DNA of 64,000 nt from Bog-756 sp963725275 (GTDB taxonomy: Bacteria; Actinomycetota; Acidimicrobiia; Acidimicrobiales; RAAP-2), in the NCBI GenBank assembly GCA_963725275.1, contig CAVRXS010000005.1:806001-870000 (forward strand), in the 5' to 3' direction. This document shows positions 54,112-63,164 of this stretch, in pieces. The first letter of the stretch is position 1. Each line of letters starts with the position of its first letter. The notes beneath the pieces were generated by a model. That model made no database searches. It worked only from the letters and a program-made list of their open reading frames with translations, and had not been told where the DNA came from. A program made the translations under genes and the position numbers.

Positions 54112-55224
54112 GTGGCATCTCAGCGTTTGATCTCGTCTGACGATCACGTGAATTTGAGTCATGAAAGCGTGAAGAACCATCTCGAACCGAGATTTCACGC
54201 TGACTACGACGAAGCAGTGGCCACATTCGGCCGCTCGGTGATGAGCCTTATGTCCTCAGAGGCAAATCAGCGCTGGAGTAAGCAGCAGGGGGTGACGCCC
54301 GATCCCACAGCCACAATCGGCGGTGCCCGAAAGCATGCAGCTACGGGACGATTGGGCCACACAGATCCGCACGAACGCCTCAAGGACATGGATGCCGACG
54401 GTGTAGAGGCCTCGTCTACGTACTGCGAGGTGAGTGCCTTTCGATATCTCTACATGGTCAAGAACGGTTGGAAAGAGGCCACTCGGGCATTCAACGACAC
54501 GCTGGCAGAGTTTGCATCCGTGGATCCAAAGCGGCTGATCGTCTCCTACCAGATACCGATCCACGACATCGACGCAGCGGTGGACGAGGTGAAGCGGGCG
54601 GCTTCGAACGGCTGTAAGTCGTTCCAGCTACCTGTGTTTCCAGCAGAGCTGGGGCTTCCCGACTACTGGGACGATCGCTACGAGTCCCTCTGGTCGGCGA
54701 TCCAAGATACGGACATACCGATTTGCTGCCATATCGGTATGAACACCGCGCTCGATGATCTGGCCAAGCGGGACCCGACTCCGCAGAAGGGGATCTTTGT
54801 GCCATGTGTTCCGCTTTCCGCCGCCGAAGCCTTGGGGATGTGGATCATGGGTGGCGTCTTCGAACGGTTTTCCCAGCTCAAGGTGGTCTTTGTGGAGCCA
54901 GGACTCGGGTGGGTCTCGTGGTGGGCATACATCGTCGACGATCTCAATATCCGTCAGGGCTATGACTTCCCGGCGATCAGCCGGCTACCGAGTCATTACC
55001 TCCGCCAAAATGTGTTCCTGACGTTCATCGACGAGCCAGATGCGATCAGGCATGCGCACGAGAGACTTGGAATCGAAAACATCATGTGGTCGTCTGACTA
55101 CCCGCACCCGGTGTCCAGCTGGCCAAATTCCCATGCGATCGTCGATACGATGTTCGAGGGCGTTGATGAGACAGAACGGGAGCTGGTGCTGAGCGGAAAC
55201 GCGGCTCGGGTATGGAACCTCTAG
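54112..55224 (+). CDS. Amidohydrolase-family metal-dependent hydrolase
   Basis: A 370-residue TIM-barrel protein with ISSDDHVNLSHE at strand 1, CCHIGMNTA in the middle and MWSSDYPHPVSSWP at the end. The GTG start follows AAGGAGGAGGAAC, a strong ribosome site. It lies between its palindrome promoter and the second CoA-transferase cassette. It is shorter than the 24032/36160 pair and forms a separate branch. Confidence 0.88.
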   Translation: MASQRLISSDDHVNLSHESVKNHLEPRFHADYDEAVATFGRSVMSLMSSEANQRWSKQQGVTPDPTATIGGARKHAATGRLGHTDPHERLKDMDADGVEASSTYCEVSAFRYLYMVKNGWKEATRAFNDTLAEFASVDPKRLIVSYQIPIHDIDAAVDEVKRAASNGCKSFQLPVFPAELGLPDYWDDRYESLWSAIQDTDIPICCHIGMNTALDDLAKRDPTPQKGIFVPCVPLSAAEALGMWIMGGVFERFSQLKVVFVEPGLGWVSWWAYIVDDLNIRQGYDFPAISRLPSHYLRQNVFLTFIDEPDAIRHAHERLGIENIMWSSDYPHPVSSWPNSHAIVDTMFEGVDETERELVLSGNAARVWNL

Positions 55225-55682
55225 TCAGCGGATCCGACCAGGAACGCAACTTGTGTCGGACATGATGGACGGAGCAATCGCTCCGAGGTGCAAGAACTGA
55301 AGCCACCTCAACCCGTCCCTGAATCCTGGCTCGGTCAAGACCCAAGCAAAACGGGTATTTATGTTCACAAGATCAGCTCTGCCATGACCCGCAGCAAGAC
55401 CGAGACGTTCTGATTCTGTGACGAGTGACGTCTGGTTGTTCGGAGGCGCCCGTTCCAATGGCCAAGAGAGAGGCCAAGCTTCATCGGCGTTCCTCCCCTC
55501 ACGTCCTGGATTGCCCGGTACGGCAGTTCACCTCAGCACCGCCGCTCGGAATCTGTGACCAGAGCTTGACGCCACGTGGCCTGCGGTCGTCTTGTCGGGG
55601 ATCGCTGCGCTGGTCCTATGCCCTACAGATATAGCATCTGCTATGGTATCGGGGTCGGTCACAGAGTGAAAGGCAGCGACGA
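55225..55682. other. Long intergenic region
   Basis: 458 bases between the amidohydrolase and the double CoA-transferase. Apart from the palindrome at 55631 near its right end, I see no convincing gene: short frames on both strands lack ribosome sites and family features. A decayed gene or a leader RNA cannot be excluded. Confidence 0.4.
55631..55644. promoter_or_regulatory. 14-bp palindrome ATAGCA-TC-TGCTAT
   Basis: Arms are perfectly inverted around TC. It is the third copy of ATAGYA-N2-TRCTAT, 38 bases before the CoA-transferase ATG at 55683. The right arm can be a -10 box. Confidence 0.65.
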
Positions 55683-58109
55683 ATGGCAGGAGTGTTCGAC
55701 GGACTGCACGCCATTGACCTTTCCTGGGGCATTGCCGGACCGATGACAACGATGTTGCTTGCCGACAACGGCGCACGAGTCACCCGGATCGAACCGCTCG
55801 GAGGAGATCCGTTCAGCGGACAGTCGGGGTACCGGGTGTGGCATCGGGGAAAGAGAAGTGCGCAGCTGGACCTTCAAACTGAAGAGGGTCGGGAGACAGT
55901 GCTTGCGCTGGTACGAGGCGCCGATATCGTCGTAGACAGCTTCTCACCGGGTACGACGACACGGCTAGGGATCGACCACGAACAGGTCTCGAGTCAGAAC
56001 CCTCGGATCATCACCTGTTCCATCACCGGATACGGAGAGGACGGTCGACACAAGGATCGACCGGGATACGACGCTCTGGTTGCAGCAAGAACAGGCTTGT
56101 TCTACGACCAGAAGGGTCGTCGGGGTACGGCGATGGAGTACATCTGTGGACGGCCAGGGCCCGAGCCGGACTTCGACATCCCTGCCGGTCTGGTCCGGGG
56201 AGCGGATCGAACCGGTCCCGTGTTTCCGCGGTCGACCTGGCCGAGTATCGGAGCGACCTACTTTGCCACCCTCGGTATCGTCGCGGCGCTGCGAGCTCGT
56301 GAGGTGAGTGGCGTTGGACAGCGTGTCACGACCTCGCTCCTGCAGGGGGCGCTGGCGGCAGCATGTCTGAACTGGCAAAGAGTCGAGAATCCGGACGCAC
56401 CTCTGTATTGGATGTGGCCGGTGGATTCGAGGTCGATCGAAGGCCTCTACGAGTGTGCAGATGGAAGATGGGTGCACCACTGGACAGTTCGGCCCCGCTG
56501 GGTCCTGGAGTCCTCTGCCGGCGACCAGCTCGAATCGGTGACGCTCGATGACTCCTACCGGGACGACCCGGATCGGGTCTCGATGGAGGCCGACGGTCTT
56601 CTCGCCGGCATGTTCCTGCACCCGTTGCTGACAGACGCGTTCAAGAAGTTTCCTTCTGGAGCCTGGGAGAAGGCCGCGGAGTCGGCCGGAATGGGAGTCA
56701 CGACCGTACGCTCTCCAGCCGAGTCACTTGCGGACAAGTCGTTTCTTGCGGACGGCTGCGTCGTCGAGATCGAAGATCCCGAGGTGGGCAGCATCCGGCA
56801 CGCCGGCATTCTCCTCGATTTCTCGGAGACGCCAGGGGAGGTGTCGGGTCCAGCGCCGCGGTCCGGCGAGCACACCGCCGCCGTTGTCTCAGAGGCTCGT
56901 GAGCTGGCCGCGTCGGAGCCGGTCGAACCCGGACAGAACGGTGAGCTGTCTCATCCGCTGGAGGGAGTACGGGTTCTCGATCTCGGTCTGGGAGTGGCCG
57001 GCCCGTTCACGGGTCGCGTACTGGCTGATCTGGGGGCTGATGTCATCAAGGTGAACGCCCTTCATGATTCGTACTGGACCGGGACCCACATGGGTCTCGG
57101 CACGAATCGCGGGAAGCGGAGCATCGCGCTCAATCTCAAGTCTGAGGGTGGGAAGCGGGTGCTCGAGGCACTGATCGAGACGGCCGACGTCCTCACGACC
57201 AACTGGCGTCCGGGTGCGGCAGCGCGCCTCGGAATCGACTACGAAACGCTTCGCGCGCGCTTTCCTCGATTGGTCTACTGCAACACCCGCGGATACGAAA
57301 AGGGTCCGCGCTCAGATCTCCCCGGCACCGACCAAACAATCGCTGCGCTGACCGGGGGAGAGTGGGAGGATGGAGCCTGTGACACAGGAAACCCGCCGAT
57401 GTGGAGTCGGTCCAACATGGGGGATACAGGCAATGCGCTGCTCGCCGCCATCGCCATCACCGCGGCGCTCTATCACCGCGACCGGACTGGTGAGGGGCAG
57501 GCAGTAAGCACCTCGATCGTCAACGCTGGACTTCTCCACACGTCTTACGCCTGGATTCACGCCGATGGATCCCCGGGGCGCTGGACACACATCGACAAAG
57601 ATCAGCTCGGCCTGAGCTCGTTCTATCGGCTGTACCAGTGTGCCGACGAGGGATGGATGTGTGTTGCCGCTGTGTCACCGAAAGACCGGGCGGCGCTTCT
57701 TGCCACAACGGCCGTCGCCGTTCCCCAGGAAGCCAGCGACGACGAGCGGGCCGCTCTTCTCGCATCTGCGTTCCGCACCCGCTCGAGTGACGAGTGGTTC
57801 GCACTACTGGACGGCGCCGGCGTACCCGTCGAACTGGTCGATGAAGGATTTTGCAGGAGGATCTTCGACGACCCTGAGGCTCGGGAGATGGGAATTGTCT
57901 CCGAGACATGGGCCGCCGCCGTTGGACGATTCGAAGATCCAGGCTTGCTGGTCAATCTGTCTCCCGCGGCGGGGGTCATCCAGCGCGGGCCCTGCAAGTG
58001 CGGAGAACACAGCCGTGAGCTCCTCCTCGAGGCCGGATTCACCGATGGCGAGATCGACCTACTGATCGAGGAGCGAGCCATCCTCGACGCACCGGTTGAC
58101 GTCCGATGA
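55683..58109 (+). CDS. Double-domain family III (CaiB/BaiF) CoA-transferase with both catalytic Asp replaced
   Basis: An 808-residue fusion of two CoA-transferase domains. Domain 1 begins FDGLHAIDLSWGIAGPM, domain 2 (from about 425) LEGVRVLDLGLGVAGPF. At the position of the catalytic Asp, domain 1 has TSLLQGAL and domain 2 TSIVNAGL, so Gln and Asn replace Asp. It may therefore bind CoA esters without the classical aspartyl-CoA mechanism, or use another residue. It overlaps the DUF35 gene (ATGA) and is the first gene of a three-gene cassette paralogous to 17012-20923. Confidence 0.87.
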   Translation: MAGVFDGLHAIDLSWGIAGPMTTMLLADNGARVTRIEPLGGDPFSGQSGYRVWHRGKRSAQLDLQTEEGRETVLALVRGADIVVDSFSPGTTTRLGIDHEQVSSQNPRIITCSITGYGEDGRHKDRPGYDALVAARTGLFYDQKGRRGTAMEYICGRPGPEPDFDIPAGLVRGADRTGPVFPRSTWPSIGATYFATLGIVAALRAREVSGVGQRVTTSLLQGALAAACLNWQRVENPDAPLYWMWPVDSRSIEGLYECADGRWVHHWTVRPRWVLESSAGDQLESVTLDDSYRDDPDRVSMEADGLLAGMFLHPLLTDAFKKFPSGAWEKAAESAGMGVTTVRSPAESLADKSFLADGCVVEIEDPEVGSIRHAGILLDFSETPGEVSGPAPRSGEHTAAVVSEARELAASEPVEPGQNGELSHPLEGVRVLDLGLGVAGPFTGRVLADLGADVIKVNALHDSYWTGTHMGLGTNRGKRSIALNLKSEGGKRVLEALIETADVLTTNWRPGAAARLGIDYETLRARFPRLVYCNTRGYEKGPRSDLPGTDQTIAALTGGEWEDGACDTGNPPMWSRSNMGDTGNALLAAIAITAALYHRDRTGEGQAVSTSIVNAGLLHTSYAWIHADGSPGRWTHIDKDQLGLSSFYRLYQCADEGWMCVAAVSPKDRAALLATTAVAVPQEASDDERAALLASAFRTRSSDEWFALLDGAGVPVELVDEGFCRRIFDDPEAREMGIVSETWAAAVGRFEDPGLLVNLSPAAGVIQRGPCKCGEHSRELLLEAGFTDGEIDLLIEERAILDAPVDVR

Positions 58110-58528
58110 GCGCGCCCGATGTCCAACGACCTGCTCCCATCCTGACCCAGGACAATCACGAGTACTGGGATGCGGCGAAGGAGGGCCGACTGGTGGCACA
58201 GGAGTGCTCGGACTGCGGTCGATTGCGACACCCGCCGCGTCCGATGTGCCCCGCGTGCCACTCCCTCGAACACACGCTGATCGATCTTGCCGGGACCGGG
58301 GTTGTGTACAGCTATTCGATCCTCCACTATCCGCAATTCCCCGGATTCACCTATCCGGTGATCGCTGCACTGATCGATCTGGACGAGGGCGTTCGCGTGC
58401 TCTCGAACCTCGTCGACATAGAGCCAGGGGAGGTGCGGGTCGGACTCTCCGTGGCGATGCGGGGATGTGAGCCGACGAAGGACGGGGGCGCTGTTCCTGT
58501 TTTCGCTCCGCGAGGCGGAGGACAGTGA
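58106..58528 (+). CDS. DUF35 zinc-ribbon/OB-fold protein
   Basis: A 140-residue protein with the zinc ribbon CSDCGRLRHPPRPMCPAC and an OB-fold starting GTGVVYSYSIL. It is coupled by ATGA overlap to the CoA-transferase and by GTGA overlap to the thiolase-like gene. By analogy with ChsH2-DUF35/Ltp2 it probably positions the acyl-CoA or stabilises the thiolase-like partner. Confidence 0.87.
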   Translation: MSAPDVQRPAPILTQDNHEYWDAAKEGRLVAQECSDCGRLRHPPRPMCPACHSLEHTLIDLAGTGVVYSYSILHYPQFPGFTYPVIAALIDLDEGVRVLSNLVDIEPGEVRVGLSVAMRGCEPTKDGGAVPVFAPRGGGQ

Positions 58529-59691
58529 CTCCCGAGCTGGCTGGAAAGACTGCGATCGTCGGAGTCGGTCAGACCGAGTTCTCAAAGGATGCTGGGCGCA
58601 GTGAGACACAGCTGGCAACCGAAGCGATCGTCGCCGCGTTGTCCGACGCCGGGCTGACCGCCGGTGACGTCGACGGGATCGTGAGCTATACGATCGATCC
58701 CGTCGAGGAGACAGAGCTCGTGAGAGCCGTGGGTATCGAGGAGATCTCGTTCTCGAGTCGAGTGCCCTATGGCGGCGGAGGATCCCAAGGCGTTCTTCAG
58801 CACGCTGCTGCTGCAGTGACCTCCGGCGTTGCTGACGTCGTGGTTGCGTTCAGAGCCGTGAAGGCCCGGTCGGGTGAGCGCTTCGGTCGGGCCACGTCGG
58901 GTGGTCGGCCGACATCCTCTCACTCCGGATCAACCGCAATGCAATGGTGCTCGCCGTATGGCGTTCTCACACCGGCATCGTGGATGTCCCTGAACGCCAC
59001 CCGCTACATGCATGTCTACGGCGTGACGAGCGAGGATTTCGGAAGGGCAGTTGTGCAACTGCGGGGCTATGCGGCGAACAACCCGAACGCCCACTTCTAC
59101 GGTCGACCGATCACCCTGGAGGAGCACCAGGCCTCGCGCTGGATTGCCGAGCCCTCCATTCGACTGTTCGACTGCTGTCAGGAGACGGACGGATCTGTCG
59201 CCGTCATCGTGACCAGGAGCGACAGGGCGGCAGATACCGCGGCACCTGTGATCATCGCAGCGGCCGCTGGTGCGGCAATCTTCGAGGAGGAGATCGCCAG
59301 CAACCACTATCGCCCCGAGCTGTCAGTGATGGAGGGATCGGTGTCACTGGCCAAGCGTCTGTTCGACGGCTTCGGAATCAGTAGGGACGACCTGGATGTC
59401 GCCATGATCTATGACGCGTTTTCCCCAATCCTCCTCATGCAACTGGAAGGTCTGGGTTTCTGTGACTACGGGGAGGCGAAGGACTTCATCGCCGAAGGGA
59501 ATCTCCAACTCAGTGGGAGCCTGCCGACCAACACCAATGGCGGACTGATCGGCGAGGGCTACATACACGGGCTGAACCTCACCCTCGAGGCCGTCAGACA
59601 GCTACGGGGCTCGTCGGCCAATCAAGTGGTCGATCCCACCTTCGCGCTGGTCTCGGCCAGCCGGACCGGGGTCATCCTGCAGCGTCCCTAA
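58525..59691 (+). CDS. Thiolase-like (SCP2/Ltp2-type) protein
   Basis: A 388-residue protein of the same length and group as 19757. The usual nucleophile region reads GGGGSQGVLQHAA without Cys; MIYDAFSPILLMQLE and NTNGGLIGEGYIHGLN are kept. It is therefore unlikely to be a condensing thiolase and, with DUF35, is better seen as a retro-aldolase acting on a beta-hydroxyacyl-CoA. Start GTG overlaps the DUF35 stop. Confidence 0.86.
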   Translation: MTPELAGKTAIVGVGQTEFSKDAGRSETQLATEAIVAALSDAGLTAGDVDGIVSYTIDPVEETELVRAVGIEEISFSSRVPYGGGGSQGVLQHAAAAVTSGVADVVVAFRAVKARSGERFGRATSGGRPTSSHSGSTAMQWCSPYGVLTPASWMSLNATRYMHVYGVTSEDFGRAVVQLRGYAANNPNAHFYGRPITLEEHQASRWIAEPSIRLFDCCQETDGSVAVIVTRSDRAADTAAPVIIAAAAGAAIFEEEIASNHYRPELSVMEGSVSLAKRLFDGFGISRDDLDVAMIYDAFSPILLMQLEGLGFCDYGEAKDFIAEGNLQLSGSLPTNTNGGLIGEGYIHGLNLTLEAVRQLRGSSANQVVDPTFALVSASRTGVILQRP

Positions 59692-59767
59692 CGGATACCT
59701 CTACAGGTCGCGGTTCCGCAGAAGGAGTTGCCGACGCGACCGTGCGCGATCCCAGCGGAAGGGACCG

Positions 59768-60235
59768 TCAGCCGGCGCCCGGACCCCGGCCCCGCTCACC
59801 GGCTTCGAGGAGCCGCCCGATTTCCGCCACCTCCGTGTACACCGATCGGGCGAACCAGTGGCCAGCTACCAGATCGTGCAGCCAGCCGAGCGGGCCGTGT
59901 CCGAGATCGAGCTCCTCGACATGACGGATCCTGGTCCCACCGTCCACGGCGTCGATTTCGAACCAAGCGTGGAGACTCCGGGGGACACCGTGTTCGAGCG
60001 TGACGTCGATCATCCGCGGCCGCTCCCATCGGTACCGGGTGACGATCGATCCGGGCAATCGACCGAGGAATTTGCCGTCCTCCCGCGCCAGCATGCCGTC
60101 GGGAGTGTCAGCCAGCTTGGTCACCCAGACCATTTTGGTATCAGCCTTCGTGTACTGGGCCGGATCGAGTACGAAGTCGAACGCCTCATCGGGGGTCACA
60201 CCCTTGGCCACCGTTGTGCCTTCGCCTCTGACCAT
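59768..60235 (-). CDS. SRPBCC (START-like) family protein
   Basis: A 155-residue helix-grip protein. It starts GTTVAKGVTPDEAFDFVLDPAQY and later has GSIVTRYRWERP and GTRIRHVEELDLG, typical of polyketide-cyclase/coenzyme Q-binding-like proteins. It binds a hydrophobic ligand; no catalytic role can be assigned. It is convergent with the thiolase-like gene and followed on its strand, upstream, by an SDR ending at 60401. Confidence 0.82.
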   Translation of the reverse strand: MVRGEGTTVAKGVTPDEAFDFVLDPAQYTKADTKMVWVTKLADTPDGMLAREDGKFLGRLPGSIVTRYRWERPRMIDVTLEHGVPRSLHAWFEIDAVDGGTRIRHVEELDLGHGPLGWLHDLVAGHWFARSVYTEVAEIGRLLEAGERGRGPGAG

Positions 60236-60400
60236 GCCCGGTCCTTCGTTCCCAACGGCCCGTCGTACGGGAGTGCCGACAGGCCGACGCCGACGATCCT
60301 CGCCGACCGCAGGCTATCTCGACGGTGGCCTCCAGACCACTGGCTGGTTGGCGCAGCGAGGACTCGGAGGGAGCCTCGAGGGTAGTCGGACAGCTCCGGG

Positions 60401-61207
60401 CTAACCGGTGGTGGCAAGACGGCGCATGGCCTTCTGATACGCGACAGGAGCCAGTGTCCGCGCGATGGGCGCGAGCAACGGCAACCGGGCCGCGTTGATG
60501 TCGATCCTCTGCCCGCCCATGCGGTCGGCCACCAACGCAGCCACCCCGTCTGCCGTCCGCCGCACCATCCGCGGAGGGAGTGACGCACCGTCCTCATTTC
60601 CCGACAGGCCCATTGCCGTCGGGACCCAGCCCGGGTAGAGGACGTGGACCGACACGCCGCGTGGTGCCACTTCGTGAGCCACCGATTCGGTGAACGCCGA
60701 GACCGCCGCCTTCGAAGCGGCGTAGGCGCCCTGTTTGGGCTCAGGGGCGCGAGCCGAGTCCGACGAGACGTTGACGACGATGCCGGACCCCCTGTCGATC
60801 ATTCCGGGCAGCACTGCCAGGGTTCCGGCGACCGTGCCGAAGAAGTTCACGTCGAACACCTGGCGCACCGTGGCGTCGTCTCCTCCAGGTACGGGCAGCA
60901 TGAGATCGACTCCTGCGTTGTTGATCAAGATGTCGATCGACCCTCGCTGCTCCTCCAGGCGGCCGAGCGTTTCCCGAACCTCCTCGGCGTCACTGACGTC
61001 GCAGACCTCGGTGGCACTGCCGGGCGAGCGACGGGAGAGTTCCGCTCCGATGTCGGCGAGCAGCGAACGACGGCGGGCCAGGCCGATGACCCAGGCTCCC
61101 CGGTCGGCGAGGGTCAGTGCCAGGGCGAGCCCGATACCCGAGGAAGCGCCCGTCACGACGGCGACCTGTCGGTCGTAGCGTGTGGCGCCACGGCGGTCTC
61201 GTCTCAC
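60401..61207 (-). CDS. Short-chain dehydrogenase/reductase
   Basis: A 268-residue SDR: TGASSGIGLAL, NNAGVDL, catalytic YAASK and a C-terminal tail (LLAPIARTLAPVAYQKAMRR) resembling membrane-associated mycobacterial SDRs. It may reduce or oxidise a lipid-like ketone. It is divergent from the SnoaL-like gene at 61354. Confidence 0.87.
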   Translation of the reverse strand: MRRDRRGATRYDRQVAVVTGASSGIGLALALTLADRGAWVIGLARRRSLLADIGAELSRRSPGSATEVCDVSDAEEVRETLGRLEEQRGSIDILINNAGVDLMLPVPGGDDATVRQVFDVNFFGTVAGTLAVLPGMIDRGSGIVVNVSSDSARAPEPKQGAYAASKAAVSAFTESVAHEVAPRGVSVHVLYPGWVPTAMGLSGNEDGASLPPRMVRRTADGVAALVADRMGGQRIDINAARLPLLAPIARTLAPVAYQKAMRRLATTG

Positions 61208-61353
61208 AGGAGAAACCTATCGGTCCGGGACCGACTACGCAGCCGCCGGCGGTCAGCGGACCAACCAGGAACGACACGGTGCTCTTGCACGTATTCCTGG
61301 TGCCCCCGGGCGAGGGATCGGGGAGGCAGCCCAAGGGAAGGTAGCCTCATCTC

Positions 61354-61851
61354 GTGGCCGAGAGGACCGAGGAGGCGCTCGCAACGTATCGCCAGATGGT
61401 TGCAACGCGTGATCGGATCGAGCAGGGTGAGCTTACCTGGTCGGCCCTGGCCGGCTACTTCACCGAGAACGCTGTCTACATCGATTCGGCGTGGGGGCGG
61501 TTCGAGGGTCTGCCGGCAATCGAGCAGTTCATGGCGGACAGCATGATGGGGCTGGGAGATTGGCGGTTTCCCGAAGAGTGGACCATGGCGGACGGGGACC
61601 GGGTCGTCAGCATGTGGTGGAACCTCCTTCCCTCGCGGCGACCAGACGGCTCGCCATACCGCGTGGCTGGCATCTCCATCTTGCGCTACGCGGGTGACGG
61701 TAAGTTCGACTACGAGTACGACGTGTTCAACATGCAGCAGATCCTGGAGGTCATCGCTGAGAGCGGTTGGACGCCGACCGGGCCGATGAACGCGCCGCCC
61801 GACCCTCCGAACCGCGACGCGTCCCCACCGCCGCGAGCAGATCACGGATGA
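61354..61851 (+). CDS. SnoaL/NTF2-like protein
   Basis: A 165-residue cone-like alpha+beta protein. It has WSALAGYFTENAVYIDSAWGRF interrupted by the usual Asp, IEQFMADSM and ISILRYAGDGKFDYEYDVFN. The start is GTG. The Pro/Asp-rich tail is probably disordered. Function unknown; it may bind or isomerise a small ligand. Confidence 0.8.
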   Translation: MAERTEEALATYRQMVATRDRIEQGELTWSALAGYFTENAVYIDSAWGRFEGLPAIEQFMADSMMGLGDWRFPEEWTMADGDRVVSMWWNLLPSRRPDGSPYRVAGISILRYAGDGKFDYEYDVFNMQQILEVIAESGWTPTGPMNAPPDPPNRDASPPPRADHG

Positions 61852-62153
61852 TCCCGAGTCCGGCTCTGGAGGGCGACGGCGATCGAAGCTCCGAGACGGC
61901 GATCGGCAGTTGCTCGGCCGGTCTCGGCGAAGCGACGCTCGTGGACCGGACAATCCCTACCCAGGTCCGGTTCTGACGGTATCCCTGCCGGGCTTCGGTT
62001 CAGCGAGCGCAACTCGCGATTGAGGCGCACCGAAGGCAGCTGCGAAGTACTGCGTCTCGTTTACCACCGACGCGCGGTCGAACTCTATGACGCCCGCGGA
62101 GTAGGGCGGAAACCCGACGTACGTGATGAGGCACTCGCTCCCACCACGCCCGC
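61852..62153. other. Intergenic region, convergent genes
   Basis: 302 bases between the SnoaL-like gene and the Nudix gene. I see no gene, palindrome or clear terminator. Confidence 0.4.
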
Positions 62154-62624
62154 TCAATCGACGGTGGGTGCGAAACCAATATCGGTCAGGAGGGCCCGAG
62201 CAAAGGTGCCCATCGCATTCCATGGAAGTTGGTCGGGGTCAAACCAATGAACCTCGGAGGTCTCCTCGCCATCAGGCGTTGGGGTTCCAGCCGATACTGT
62301 GGCCGCAAAGACGGTCGAAACATACGACGATTGGTCACCATTCGGATATCTGACGCGGTACTGAGGCCCACCCAGCACGGCCAGGACGGGTCCGAGTTGA
62401 AGCTCGATTCCAGCCTCCTCCCGGGCTTCCCGGAGTGCGGCCTGTTGTGGCGATTCGTCTGGATCGACCGCTCCGCCTATCACGGCCCACTGTCCTGTCT
62501 CGATGATTCGGACCAGCAACAGTCTGCCGATGTCGTCTCTCGGAAGCACAGCCGCTCCAGGGAGTACCAACAACTCGTTTCCGATCAGCTCACGGAGCTT
62601 TCGAATGTGAGGTGCGATGCCCAT
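62154..62624 (-). CDS. Nudix hydrolase
   Basis: A 156-residue Nudix protein. The Nudix box GAVDPDESP...REAREEAGI fits GX5EX7REUXEEXGU with all acidic residues. It hydrolyses a nucleoside diphosphate linked to another group; the substrate is not readable. This looks like a housekeeping or repair-type gene at the edge of the catabolic island. Confidence 0.9.
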   Translation of the reverse strand: MGIAPHIRKLRELIGNELLVLPGAAVLPRDDIGRLLLVRIIETGQWAVIGGAVDPDESPQQAALREAREEAGIELQLGPVLAVLGGPQYRVRYPNGDQSSYVSTVFAATVSAGTPTPDGEETSEVHWFDPDQLPWNAMGTFARALLTDIGFAPTVD

Positions 62625-62834
62625 GAGTCGCTCCCAGCGATTGACGGCCCTTCGGAGAGGGGTAACGGCCGGTATTCCACTCGTGCCGGAGCGGATCAGT
62701 GGCCACCTGGGAACCGCACGTCGGCGAGCACACAGCCGGCGGCGGGGGGCAGCGCTTCAGCTCCCTCCAGCTCGCTGAAAATAGCGTGTACACGAAGGAG
62801 CCCCGGCTACTCCAGCGGACAACGTCACTCGGCC

Positions 62835-63077
62835 CTACTGGGCCATACCGCCATCGACCCAACGCTGAAAGACTTGCACTCGCTCGGGCGGCCACGCGCC
62901 GTCGCATGGCATCGAACCATTCCCGACACGTTCCAGGATGTCGGAAGCATGAGCCCGCACGTCGTCGAAGGACCAGAGATCAAATGCCCTTTCCATGGAC
63001 TGGCGGTCATGTTCCCTGAACAGCGGCTTGATGTCTGTTGCGAAGCTCAAGCGGTCATCGTTCGAAGAAGGATCCAT
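62835..63077 (-). CDS. Small conserved protein (DIKPLFREHDR family), function unknown
   Basis: An 80-residue protein with FATDIKPLFREHDR, SMERAFDLWSFDDV and MPCDGAWPPERV...FQRWVDGGM. I recall similar small proteins in other actinobacteria, annotated as hypothetical. The single Cys in MPCDG and the final Trp-rich motif resemble c-type cytochrome C-terminal phrases, but there is no CxxCH. It is acidic, with no signal peptide or membrane segment. The ATG has no obvious ribosome site. Confidence 0.65.
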   Translation of the reverse strand: MDPSSNDDRLSFATDIKPLFREHDRQSMERAFDLWSFDDVRAHASDILERVGNGSMPCDGAWPPERVQVFQRWVDGGMAQ

Positions 63078-63164
63078 CGCAGATGAATCTAGCCCGTCGG
63101 GTGGCCCGGATCATCCCGGTCAGTGCCCGGGTCCGGCGGAAGGGGCACAGGGTTTCGCTGTTGG

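Noticed and set aside
55225..55634. Short open frames (69-82 codons) in the long intergenic region
   Set aside because: No ribosome sites, no recognisable domains, and overlapping frames on both strands of similar quality.
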